Positions 1-6,511 of a stretch of DNA of 64,000 nt are shown here, one piece after another; the first letter of the stretch is position 1, and the number at the start of each line of letters is the position of its first letter. The position numbers were made by a program, and so were the translations under genes. This DNA is from Massilia antarctica (GTDB taxonomy: Bacteria > Pseudomonadota > Gammaproteobacteria > Burkholderiales > Burkholderiaceae_D). The notes beneath the pieces are model-generated. The model saw only the letters and a list, made by a program, of their open reading frames with translations. It did no database searches and was not told where the DNA came from. The DNA lies in assembly GCF_015689335.1 (NCBI RefSeq), contig NZ_CP065053.1, positions 2,418,001 through 2,482,000 on the forward strand, given 5' to 3'.

Positions 1-74
1 TGTACACGAAGCCGGAGGACAGGACCAAGATGATCCAGGCGGCAGAGGATGGATGGAATTTATCGGCTCTATGA
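1..74 (+). pseudogene. 3'-terminal piece of an unknown ORF, cut by the insertion sequence
   Basis: Reading from base 3 on the plus strand gives an open frame that runs off the left edge (YTKPEDRTKMIQAAEDGWNL). It meets a TGA at 72-74, inside the left inverted repeat of the IS. If the IS and one copy of the target duplication are removed, the frame continues without a break into 1642-1689 and adds about 16 residues before a TAA. I do not recognise the protein family. The exact restoration of the frame across the empty site argues that this was a real gene before the insertion. Confidence 0.5.
57..64. repeat. 8-bp target-site duplication, left copy
   Basis: AATTTATC directly abuts the left inverted repeat of the insertion sequence. 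An identical octamer abuts the right inverted repeat at 1636-1643. An 8-bp duplication is the usual signature of ISL3-family transposition. The perfect match suggests a fairly recent insertion. Confidence 0.9.
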
Positions 75-94
75 CGTTTTCGGTGAAACTTGAC
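65..94 (+). repeat. Left terminal inverted repeat of the ISL3 element
   Basis: Bases 65-94 pair with the reverse complement of 1606-1635 at 27 of 30 positions. The stop codon of the transposase gene (69-71, minus strand) lies inside this repeat. Confidence 0.9.
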
Positions 95-1403
95 GACCGT
101 CGCGGTATCGCCTAATTGAAACAGACCTTTTTCCTGCTGTCTGCAAGGGATTGACAGGCAAATGAGTCAGCTTGGACATGCGCAGATAGGCGATGGCAAT
201 GAAATTGGCGGCGCTGCGGAAACCGCGCGCTGCACGCTTGGATTGCTGAAGCATGCCGTTCATCGCTTCGACATAGGCGTTACTGCGGCCATCGAGCATG
301 CCGCGCACGACGCCCGGCAGTCGCTCGCGCAGCGTCAACGCCAGCTTCTTGAACGGCTCGAGTCGACTCCGGCGAGCCCACGACATCCAACTCTCCAGCG
401 CTGACTGCGCCACCTCCGCGTTGTTGGCGGTAACGGCCTGCCGATAGGCGTCCCGCAATGCTTCCTTCAGCCGCCACGCCCTTGCAGTCTTGAGTCGGGA
501 GCGCTGCAAGAGATACATCGTGTCGCGCTGGCGTGCCGTCCAGCTACGCGCGTCGCGACGCATTCCCCACATCAATGCGCGGACGGTCTTGCGTTCGATG
601 CCCAAGGCGCTGCGAACGACACGCGGCTGTTCCGCCATTTCCAGCTTGCGGACCTTGTCCATGGCATCGTTGGCCATGGCAATGACGTGGAAACGGTCGA
701 AGCTGATCTGAGCCTGCGGCAATTGCTCGGTGACGCCCTTGACGTAGGCCTGGCTCATATCCATACAGACATGCGCGATTCCCTGCACCTGCCCGCCATG
801 GGCAATCAGATCGGCCTTGAAAGCGGCTACCGTCTCGTGGCCGCGGCCTTCGGTGGCGAACAGCAGGCGCTTGGCGTCCAGATCGTGAACAACAGTCACA
901 TACTGGTGACCGCGCCGAAGGCTGGTCTCGTCGATGCCGATGAGCTTCACGTCGCTCATGTCGTCCTTGCCGCGCGCCACCGCGACGTAATGGCCGACGC
1001 TGCGCCACAGGCGATGCGCCGTCACACGCAGCAGCCGGGCGGTCTCGGCCACCGTCATCGTCTGGCACAAGGACATGGCCAGCGCCTCGAAAAGCAAGGT
1101 GAAATGACTTCCAGGTCGCGACCACGGCACCTCAATGCGCGAGGTCTTGCCGCAGGAGCGGCAGCGCACGCGCGGTACTTCGGCGTGCACCCAAGCTTCA
1201 TATTGGAAGAAATCGAGATGTCGCCAGCTGCGCCGCATGCGGCTGTGGATCTTCTGTGCTGGTGTCTCGCAAACGGGGCAGGCCATCTCCTCGCTTTGAT
1301 AGCGTACTTCGAAATCGATCCGTCGCGCCCCAGTGTCGAGCTTGAATTCAGTCACCTCCCACGGAGCTTGCAAGCCCAGCGCGGTGGTGAACAAGGTTTC
1401 CAT
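69..1403 (-). CDS. tnpA: ISL3 family transposase
   Basis: DDE transposase of the ISL3 group (444 residues from the chosen start). An N-terminal zinc-ribbon has CPVC and CRSC cysteine pairs about 40 residues apart. A predicted DNA-binding helix region follows, then the catalytic core with aspartates in the GIDETS and CMDMSQAY motifs and the late glutamate in YVEAMNG. The frame is open to 1445, but the methionine at 1403 (METLFTTALGL) matches the family start, and the first 14 residues of the longer version look like read-through. The gene fills the element and ends in the left inverted repeat. No frameshift or internal stop is seen, so it is probably functional. Confidence 0.93.
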   Translation of the reverse strand: METLFTTALGLQAPWEVTEFKLDTGARRIDFEVRYQSEEMACPVCETPAQKIHSRMRRSWRHLDFFQYEAWVHAEVPRVRCRSCGKTSRIEVPWSRPGSHFTLLFEALAMSLCQTMTVAETARLLRVTAHRLWRSVGHYVAVARGKDDMSDVKLIGIDETSLRRGHQYVTVVHDLDAKRLLFATEGRGHETVAAFKADLIAHGGQVQGIAHVCMDMSQAYVKGVTEQLPQAQISFDRFHVIAMANDAMDKVRKLEMAEQPRVVRSALGIERKTVRALMWGMRRDARSWTARQRDTMYLLQRSRLKTARAWRLKEALRDAYRQAVTANNAEVAQSALESWMSWARRSRLEPFKKLALTLRERLPGVVRGMLDGRSNAYVEAMNGMLQQSKRAARGFRSAANFIAIAYLRMSKLTHLPVNPLQTAGKRSVSIRRYRDGRQVSPKTS

Positions 1404-1605
1404 GCTAATACTCAAACTGCCTTCTCCAGCCGGATACGCCGGCACGCCTGTTATCCATGGTCATCGCCACGGCCTGCCGCGTCGACGACCATGGCCCAGC
1501 GTATGCGCCCTACATGCCGTCAAGGGTGCGCTACGCCGGCACGCGCACAACGCGCGCCGCCCTTGACCGCATTCCGGGACGGCAAAAACTCACAGCATAG
1601 CCGAT

Positions 1606-1635
1606 GTCAAGTTTCACCGGAAACGTCATTGGGCC
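1606..1635 (-). repeat. Right terminal inverted repeat of the ISL3 element
   Basis: This is the partner of 65-94, with three mismatches. The transposase promoter is expected between this repeat and the start codon near 1403. That gap of about 200 bp is unusually long and holds no other obvious gene. Confidence 0.9.
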
Positions 1636-1689
1636 AATTTATCTGCCGCCCTTGGGGTGGTGCAAGCGGATATTATTCGGGCGAAGTAA
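1636..1689 (+). pseudogene. 3' tail of the IS-interrupted ORF, including the right target duplication
   Basis: The right copy of the octamer (1636-1643) joins in frame to codons reading NLSAALGVVQADIIRAK and a TAA at 1687-1689. This completes the frame seen at 3-64. The tail overlaps the 3' end of the converging 113-codon gene by 17 bp, as compact convergent genes often do. No function can be given. Confidence 0.45.
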
Positions 1690-2014
1690 AGAGGTACGAT
1701 GCAAGAATTTCTCGCATTCTGCCAATATCGGCTCTAATTGATGTGCTTGCCGCCCCCTTTTCAGCAGCCTCGATCTTTCTTGCCAGAAGCTCTTCCATTT
1801 TCTGCTTTGCTGCCGGGTATCGTGAAGCTAAAATCCCCCACGTTTGAAAACCGTAGATGCGCCTAAACATCTCAGATGGCAGAAGATCTGGAATCGGATT
1901 GTCATGAATCCAAACTAGTGCTTCCAACGCCGCCTCATAATTGCCCTCCCCGATTAGGTCGCATGCACTCATAAAAGTGTCTCTTAACTTTTCCATCTGC
2001 AAATGTTGATCCAT
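1673..2014 (-). CDS. Hypothetical protein, 113 aa, next to a YD-repeat gene
   Basis: Small soluble protein, rich in alpha helix, without signal peptide or membrane segment. Its middle (CDLIGEGNYEAALEALVWIH) resembles a single TPR-like helical pair, but I do not recognise the family. GGAG about 8 bases before the ATG at 2014 supports this start. A later methionine at 1996 is also possible. It starts 37 bp after the stop of the YD-repeat gene on the same strand. A small cytosolic protein just downstream of an Rhs-like gene is the usual place for an immunity gene, so that role is a fair guess but is not shown. Confidence 0.6.
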   Translation of the reverse strand: MDQHLQMEKLRDTFMSACDLIGEGNYEAALEALVWIHDNPIPDLLPSEMFRRIYGFQTWGILASRYPAAKQKMEELLARKIEAAEKGAASTSIRADIGRMREILASYLFTSPE

Positions 2015-2051
2015 AACGCAACTCCGTATCGCAAAAGCGATTTAGACCGCA

Positions 2052-2777
2052 CTAATGATCGTAAGTTTCGTAGGAGTGATTTTTCAACCACTTATCTTTT
2101 CCGTATCCGTCAACCCACTTCCAATCACCGGAATAGCAGCTCTCCGCGCATCTTTTGTAAAACTTGGTTGCCTCTTGGTAGCATTCTTCCAAGCTTTTTG
2201 GGTTGAACATTGTAATGGTGCAAATCCAGTTTTGCTTAAGTGCTGCGGGAACGCACAAATCCGTTACGCACTTCGGCGGGTTTTTGGACCACTCTTCATA
2301 GGACTTGGGCGGACCGTCATTTCCGCCACCACCGCCACCACCACCACCTCCTCCGCCGCCCGTTGGAATGCGACGGGGTCCGCCGACAGGCCAGTCGCCT
2401 CCGCCGCGAGTTCCCGGCGCTTCAACGATGCAGGGAATCGGACTTTTCTCCTCGCAAATCGGATCGGCTTCGCTCGAATGTTGTCGGTCGATAAGGACTG
2501 ATATCCCCTTCTCAATGGCGAAAGCGGCTGCGATTTCTTTTTCATTTGGAATGAGCGTCTTTTTTTTAAAAACAATTTTTCGGCCGGTGCCGTTTTCCAC
2601 GATCGATTGGATATTTCCATTTTCGTCATAGATAGCCGTGATTGCCCTGCCATCGGAATACGTGATTCCTTGGAGGCGACCATTGCGGTCGTAGAGATAC
2701 GTTCCAACAGTTCCGTCCGGCCGTGTCTCAGACTGAGTTTTACCGTTTACAACCGTACGCTTTGTTTGTAGAGCCAT
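2052..2777 (-). CDS. YD-repeat (mini-Rhs-like) protein with poly-glycine linker and cysteine-rich C-terminus
   Basis: The frame is open for 241 codons from the first in-frame ATG and further upstream without a start. Residues about 15-70 hold two short YD/Rhs-type units (YLYDRNGRLQGITYSDGR and AIYDENGNIQSIVENGTG). A linker of about 13 glycines sits near residue 140. It is followed by about 85 residues with at least seven cysteines, which suggests disulfides outside the cytoplasm. Rhs proteins are normally much larger, so this is a miniature relative. Upstream codons in the same frame encode a likely signal peptide that lacks a start in frame (see 2778-2950). The protein may therefore be broken or the sequence may hold an indel. 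Function unknown; the architecture recalls a secreted effector. Confidence 0.6.
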   Translation of the reverse strand: MALQTKRTVVNGKTQSETRPDGTVGTYLYDRNGRLQGITYSDGRAITAIYDENGNIQSIVENGTGRKIVFKKKTLIPNEKEIAAAFAIEKGISVLIDRQHSSEADPICEEKSPIPCIVEAPGTRGGGDWPVGGPRRIPTGGGGGGGGGGGGGNDGPPKSYEEWSKNPPKCVTDLCVPAALKQNWICTITMFNPKSLEECYQEATKFYKRCAESCYSGDWKWVDGYGKDKWLKNHSYETYDH

Positions 2778-2950
2778 CTGGATAGCTAGCTTAGCAATCG
2801 TAGAATCGATTGCTTTTTGTTCCGGCGATACATCCGCCTTGGTTACGGTTAGTGTTTTGGCTTCAACAGGGCTGCTCGCGAAGGCTTCGGCGCTTGCCAG
2901 TCCGAATACCCATAAAGCAGAAAAATTTTTTACGTCAATTTCTTGTTCAT
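2778..2950 (-). pseudogene. Out-of-frame 5' end (signal peptide) of the YD-repeat gene
   Basis: An ATG at 2950 preceded by GGGAG reads only MNKKLT before a TAA (2930-2932). In the neighbouring frame, from about 2930 on, the codons read KNFSALWVFGLASAEAFA, a convincing signal-peptide core with an AFA cleavage site, and they continue unbroken into the 2052-2777 frame. The switch falls next to the homopolymer run at 2921-2931 (five A, six T on the plus strand). A single-base indel near this run would join start and signal peptide, so this is either a real disruption or a sequencing error. Confidence 0.6.
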
Positions 2951-3137
2951 ATCAACTCCCATTCGGATCGTTATGCTTTTAGTCAATAAAAGCTTTTCCG
3001 AGCACTGATTTTTATCCTAATAAAACCAACTAAATGGGGGGTGTTCCAGATCAAAAGAATCGGGCGAACTTCTGCCTGTGCGTGATGTCGCACGAGCCTG
3101 AGATGCGAGGGCGAGATACGTGGGCTATACTGTATGA
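2951..3137. other. A/T-rich intergenic stretch without a recognised gene
   Basis: Together with 2778-2950 this makes about 360 bases without an intact gene. The part near 2970-3050 is clearly richer in A and T than the window average. I see no convincing RNA gene, terminator or coding frame beyond the displaced signal peptide described for the YD-repeat gene. Confidence 0.4.
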
Positions 3138-3422
3138 ATGTACAGCATAGTCAAAAGATTACGAGTTCGCGGGGCGCGTCGGCCCGACCGGGACATATAT
3201 GCGGACCCTGGCGCTGCCGGCCATCTGACGATGTGCGCGGTAGAGACGTGGCGTGAACTGAAGTTGTTCGCAGTTGGGACGGATGCGCGACCGGAGTCGA
3301 TCATCCCGGTGCTCTTTGAGCCGCAGCTCGTGGCGATGCACGGGAACAGAATGCTGTTTCGCGGATTGGAGCGGCAAGGCCATCAGCGCGATCCGAATGC
3401 GGTGTCCATCATGCAGGAGTAG
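3138..3422 (+). CDS. Hypothetical protein, 94 aa
   Basis: A short soluble ORF (MYSIVKRLRVRGARRPDRDI...) with no signal peptide or membrane segment and no domain I can name. The start follows a TATACT-like element (about 3126-3131) closely, so the upstream leader is very short. The frame ends at TAG 3420-3422. If that TAG were read through, thirteen more codons (SVQITRGEGSYRV) would follow, so a point mutation from a longer gene is possible. No operon partner. Moderate confidence that it is a gene; none in function. Confidence 0.45.
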   Translation: MYSIVKRLRVRGARRPDRDIYADPGAAGHLTMCAVETWRELKLFAVGTDARPESIIPVLFEPQLVAMHGNRMLFRGLERQGHQRDPNAVSIMQE

Positions 3423-3463
3423 TCAGTTCAGATCACGAGGGGGGAGGGAAGTTACAGGGTGTA

Positions 3464-3640
3464 GCTCCGTGCCTGTTTACGGAGTGTGCCCTTGCAAGGG
3501 CACACTCCGTAAACAGGCCTGGTCTGAACTCATCGCCTGGTGAAGCAGGGGTTTCACGGAGCATGGCTCCGTGCCTGTGGAACGGTATTCCCTTGCAAGG
3601 GCACACTCCGTAAACAGGCCTAGTCTGAACTCATCGCCTG
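3464..3640. repeat. Imperfect tandem duplication, period about 101 bp, spanning the hprK tail
   Basis: Bases 3489-3540 and 3590-3640 are nearly identical (CCCTTGCAAGGGCACACTCC core, then the last codons of hprK). The segment before them is also shared (GCTCCGTGCCTGT at 3464 and 3566). The left copy therefore carries a second, promoterless copy of the hprK end, with CAG where hprK has its TAG stop. The two copies differ mainly where only the left one forms a full palindrome. Confidence 0.8.
3471..3518. repeat. Perfect 48-bp palindrome, possible bidirectional terminator downstream of hprK
   Basis: The 24 bases from 3471 (GCCTGTTTACGGAGTG...) are the exact reverse complement of the 24 bases ending at 3518, with no loop between them. 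The structure could act as a cruciform, a REP-like element or a transcription stop after hprK, but no T-run follows the stem. A shorter related hairpin (CACGGAGC ATG GCTCCGTG) lies at about 3555-3573. Confidence 0.85.
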
Positions 3641-4555
3641 ACGCTGACGTTCCATGAATTCCTGTAACGTATCGATGCCGCGCAACTGAAGAATCGTATT
3701 TCGAACCGCCGCTTCGAGCAATACAGCGATGTTGCGACCGGCCGCGACGGGAATCACGACTTTGCGAATCGGCAGTCCCAATACATCCTCGGTCGGGAAC
3801 AAAAACGGCAAGCGCTCGACTTCCTCTTCGAGCGCGCTGCGGCGCACCAGATGGACGATCAGCTTGAGGCGCATCTTGCGCCGCACGGCTGTCTCGCCGA
3901 AGATCGCCTTGATATCCAGCAGCCCAAGGCCGCGCACTTCCAGCAGGTTTTGCAGCAGCGCCGGACAGCGTCCTTCGATCATGTTCGGCGCGATGCGCGA
4001 GAACTCCACCGCATCGTCGGCCACCAGGCCGTGGCTGCGCGAAATGAGTTCCAGTCCCAGCTCGCTCTTGCCCAGGCCGGAGTCGCCGGTAATCAAAACG
4101 CCCACGCCCAACACGTCCATGAACACGCCATGCATGATGATGCGCTGCGCGAGCTTCTTGGACAGGTACACGCGCAGGAAATCGATCACCTGCGCGGCCG
4201 GCAGCGGCGTGGAAAACAAGGGGATGTTCTGCTCGTCGCAGATGGCCAGGATATCGGGCGGCGTGTCGAGTCCCTGCGCGATGATCAGCGCCGGCGGCCC
4301 GCCGGCAATGAGCTCGCCGATCACGTGGCTGCGCGAGCCGGATTTGAGGCGATGGTAATACGTCAGTTCCTGATGCCCGAATACCTGGATGCGGCCCGGG
4401 TGGATCAGGTTCAGGTGGCCCACCTGGTCGGCGGCGGAGGCAACGTCGCCCGAGATGAGGCGTTCGCCGCCCGGAAAGCCGGCGAACCAGCCCAGCTGCA
4501 GACTTTCGCGATTGTCGTCGTACAGCCGTTGGATGGTCAGCGGAGTTTGCAGCAT
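3620..4555 (-). CDS. hprK: HPr kinase/phosphorylase
   Basis: Bifunctional serine kinase/phosphorylase of the phosphocarrier HPr, 311 residues, the normal length. It has an N-terminal HPr(Ser) kinase N domain (about 1-130) and a C-terminal kinase domain with Walker A GDSGLGKS at 157-164, the conserved histidine in MHGVF (H142) and the family signature [10 protein letters not shown] at about 206-215. In betaproteobacteria the enzyme belongs to a regulatory PTS that links carbon and nitrogen status rather than to sugar uptake. It lies 51 bp downstream of ptsN on the same strand, the usual pairing, so both are probably cotranscribed. The usual downstream neighbour rapZ is absent; repeats and accessory genes follow instead. 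Confidence 0.96.
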   Translation of the reverse strand: MLQTPLTIQRLYDDNRESLQLGWFAGFPGGERLISGDVASAADQVGHLNLIHPGRIQVFGHQELTYYHRLKSGSRSHVIGELIAGGPPALIIAQGLDTPPDILAICDEQNIPLFSTPLPAAQVIDFLRVYLSKKLAQRIIMHGVFMDVLGVGVLITGDSGLGKSELGLELISRSHGLVADDAVEFSRIAPNMIEGRCPALLQNLLEVRGLGLLDIKAIFGETAVRRKMRLKLIVHLVRRSALEEEVERLPFLFPTEDVLGLPIRKVVIPVAAGRNIAVLLEAAVRNTILQLRGIDTLQEFMERQRQAMSSD

Positions 4556-4606
4556 GAACGGGTCTTCAGAAAAGTGAGGGCGCCAACGCGCCCGGCACGA
4601 GGAAGT

Positions 4607-5089
4607 TTAACCCAGTGCTTGCAGACTTGGTTGCCAATTGATGATGCGCGAGTGAACCGATTTCGGGTCCGGATCGGTCGCCAGGGCTGTGCGGAAACCG
4701 TCGTCGGAAAACATCTCGGCGATCTCGGACAAAATCTCAAGGTGTTGCTGGGTCACATGGTCGGGAATGAGCAGGAAGAACAGCAGGTTGACCGGTTGGC
4801 CGTCGGGCGACTCGAACGGAATCGGTTCGAGCAGGCGCACGAAGGCGGCCAGCGGCGCCTTGAGGCTCTTGCTGCCCTTGATGCGGCCGTGCGGCACCGC
4901 TACGCCATGGCCGAGCCCGGTCGAGCCGAGACGCTCGCGCGCAAACAGGTTGTCCGAAACGGTCGAGCGGGCAATTCCGCAGTTGTTCTCGAAGATCAGC
5001 CCCGCTTGCTCGAAAGCACGCTTCTTGCTGGACACTTCGAGATCAAGCAACACGTTCTCGAGCGATAAAATTTTGCTAAGGTTTGTCAT
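4607..5089 (-). CDS. ptsN: PTS IIA-like nitrogen regulatory protein PtsN
   Basis: EIIA-Ntr component of the nitrogen phosphotransferase system, 160 residues from the ATG at 5089 (MTNLSKILSLENVLLDLEV), which matches the family start. An upstream TTG at 5116 in the same frame is a less likely start. The single EIIA type-2 domain carries the phosphorylatable histidine in GHGVAVPHGRI (about H67). PtsN accepts phosphate from NPr and modulates potassium transport and other regulators. It is cotranscribed with hprK. The usual upstream neighbours rpoN and hpf are not here: about 440 bp without a gene and then queF lie upstream. Confidence 0.94.
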   Translation of the reverse strand: MTNLSKILSLENVLLDLEVSSKKRAFEQAGLIFENNCGIARSTVSDNLFARERLGSTGLGHGVAVPHGRIKGSKSLKAPLAAFVRLLEPIPFESPDGQPVNLLFFLLIPDHVTQQHLEILSEIAEMFSDDGFRTALATDPDPKSVHSRIINWQPSLQALG

Positions 5090-5527
5090 AACGCTGAGTA
5101 TTGGTGCGATGCACAAGGGTGCTTGCGAGCCAGAATTATAGGCCTGTTTTCCAGCCGTGTAATCGGAATTCGTCGTCGATCCATGTCAAGTCAGCATTGA
5201 CATTTCGCAAGATGAATAGCGATTCATACAAGCTGTTAAAACGGGCCTCGGGCCGGGTGTTCGAAAATTTGAATTTCCAGTATGAAATTGAGGATTTTGC
5301 ACACAAATGCCGGTGCTTAACGCAGTTCGCCATTTTTCCTGTGCTCGCTGCCCGTTTTTTCAGCGCGACATGGAGGTCCGCGCTTGTTGTTTTATTATAA
5401 AGTTGGTGGCTTTTATCTGTCGCCCGAAAAGCACACTCGTTCCCTTACCGGTCAAGGTATTCCCGCGTAGAAATGCCGTCAAGCGTGCGCGCAGGGGGAA
5501 ACCGGTCCCCTTGCGCTGCCTCAAAGG
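5090..5527. other. Intergenic region upstream of ptsN, about 440 bp, no gene recognised
   Basis: The stretch between the start of ptsN and the end of queF contains only short, unconvincing frames. It is A/T-richer than its surroundings around 5160-5420. It probably holds the promoter and leader of ptsN-hprK; the best promoter-like pair is listed separately. I found no terminator for queF with a clear T-run. Confidence 0.5.
5394..5423 (-). promoter_or_regulatory. Candidate sigma-70 promoter reading toward ptsN
   Basis: On the minus strand GCGACA (5418-5423) is followed after 18 bp by a perfect TATAAT (5394-5399). It points at ptsN but lies about 300 bp upstream, which would give a long leader. 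Found by eye only. Confidence 0.35.
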
Positions 5528-6358
5528 TCACTGGCGGGCGGTGCGCAAGTTGGGCGGACGGCCCGAGCTGAAGTTGCTGCGCCATGGGTTGATGTCCAGT
5601 CCGCCGCGGCGCGTATAGCGCGCGTATACAGCCAGTTTTTGCGGTGCGCACTGGCGCAGGATGTCGGTAAAAATGCGTTCGACACATTGCTCATGGAATT
5701 CATTGTGCTCGCGAAAGCCGATCAGGTATTTCAGCAAGCCTTCCTGTTCGATCTGGGGGCCGACGTAATGGATCTGCACGCTGGCCCAGTCCGGCTGACC
5801 GGTCACCAGGCAGTTCGATTTGAGCAGGTGCGAGATGAGTTTTTCCTCGACCGGCGCCTCATCCCTGGCGGCCGTGAGCAGGGCGGGCGAGGGCGAGTAC
5901 TGGTCGATTTCGACGTCGAGGCGGTCCAGCAGCAAGCCATCGAGTTCGCCCATTTTGACGGTATTGAAGGCGTGCGGTTCGATCAAGGTGATGTGGACCG
6001 GGGCGCCGAAGCCGCCCGCCAGGTCTTCGTGCAGCAGGGCCAGCAAGGCGTCGCTGCTGGACAGGCGAGTCTGGTTGAAGGAATTCAGATACAGCTTGAA
6101 CGATTTCGATTCGACGATGTTGGGCGAGTCGGCCGGCACCGTGATCGTGGCGATCGCCACCTGGGGTTTGCCGCGCATGTTCAGCCACGAGATTTCGTAG
6201 GCGTTCCAGATATCGACGCCGAAGAAGGGCAGCGTGCCGGTGAGCTGGAGTTCGTCGCGCTTGCCCTGGCGCGGGATCGGGAACAGCAAGTCCGGCGCGT
6301 ATTGGGTTTGATAGGCGGAGGTTTTACCCAGAGGGGATAGATCGGCGGTGTTGGTCAT
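5528..6358 (-). CDS. queF: NADPH-dependent 7-cyano-7-deazaguanine reductase
   Basis: Reduces preQ0 to preQ1 in queuosine biosynthesis, a four-electron nitrile reduction. At 276 residues it is the long, two-lobed tunnelling-fold form seen in E. coli. The signature [17 protein letters not shown] lies at about 83-99. The catalytic cysteine is in [11 protein letters not shown] (C183) with D190, and the substrate-binding EFHEQ is at about 220-224. The family start [12 protein letters not shown] is at 6358. It stands alone on the minus strand, with a dispersed palindromic repeat between it and ilvA, so it is probably not strictly coupled to ilvA. Confidence 0.96.
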   Translation of the reverse strand: MTNTADLSPLGKTSAYQTQYAPDLLFPIPRQGKRDELQLTGTLPFFGVDIWNAYEISWLNMRGKPQVAIATITVPADSPNIVESKSFKLYLNSFNQTRLSSSDALLALLHEDLAGGFGAPVHITLIEPHAFNTVKMGELDGLLLDRLDVEIDQYSPSPALLTAARDEAPVEEKLISHLLKSNCLVTGQPDWASVQIHYVGPQIEQEGLLKYLIGFREHNEFHEQCVERIFTDILRQCAPQKLAVYARYTRRGGLDINPWRSNFSSGRPPNLRTARQ

Positions 6359-6381
6359 ATCGATTCAGTTAAATTCAACCA

Positions 6382-6485
6382 CCGTCGTCCCCGTGAAGAC
6401 GGGGACCCAAGTACGTCGCGCGGTTGCAGACGGCTTGACAAACTTGGGGGGAACGCATGCGTTCCCGCCTGCGCGGGAGCGACGG
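6382..6485. repeat. Dispersed palindromic intergenic repeat, copy 1
   Basis: It starts with CCGTCGTCCCCGTGAAGACG and ends with CCTGCGCGGGAGCGACGG, with an internal CCAAGT...AACTTGG pair and the sub-palindrome GAACGCATGCGTTC. The same layout recurs at about 8867-8948, 9006-9092, 28498-28581 and 58362-58440, always between genes. It resembles a REP/MITE-type element without coding capacity. Confidence 0.75.
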
Positions 6486-6511
6486 CGATCAGGTCAGCGA
6501 GGGTATGTGCA

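Larger units (their letters stand above)
65..1635 (-). mobile_element. Complete ISL3-family insertion sequence
   Basis: The element is 1571 bp and carries one transposase gene on the minus strand. Its ends are 30-bp imperfect inverted repeats (65-94 and 1606-1635) that differ at three positions and share the core CGGTGAAACTTGAC. Identical octamers flank it (57-64 and 1636-1643). Length, repeat length, target duplication size and transposase type all fit the ISL3 family. With an intact reading frame and intact ends it may still be mobile. Confidence 0.93.

Noticed and set aside
687..1847. 386-codon plus-strand frame across the IS and its right flank
   Set aside because: Antisense to the transposase and continues past the IS end; no motif and no ribosome site.
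2305..2631. Plus-strand frame encoding a run of 13 prolines
   Set aside because: It is the mirror of the glycine run of the YD-repeat gene; no other support.
3464..3640. CRISPR-like array from the repeated CCCTTGCAAGGG blocks
   Set aside because: Only two copies, no regular spacers and no cas genes; a tandem duplication explains it.
5136..5333. 65-codon minus-strand frame upstream of ptsN, considered as a remnant of hpf
   Set aside because: The translation shows no resemblance to the ribosome hibernation factor and no ribosome site.
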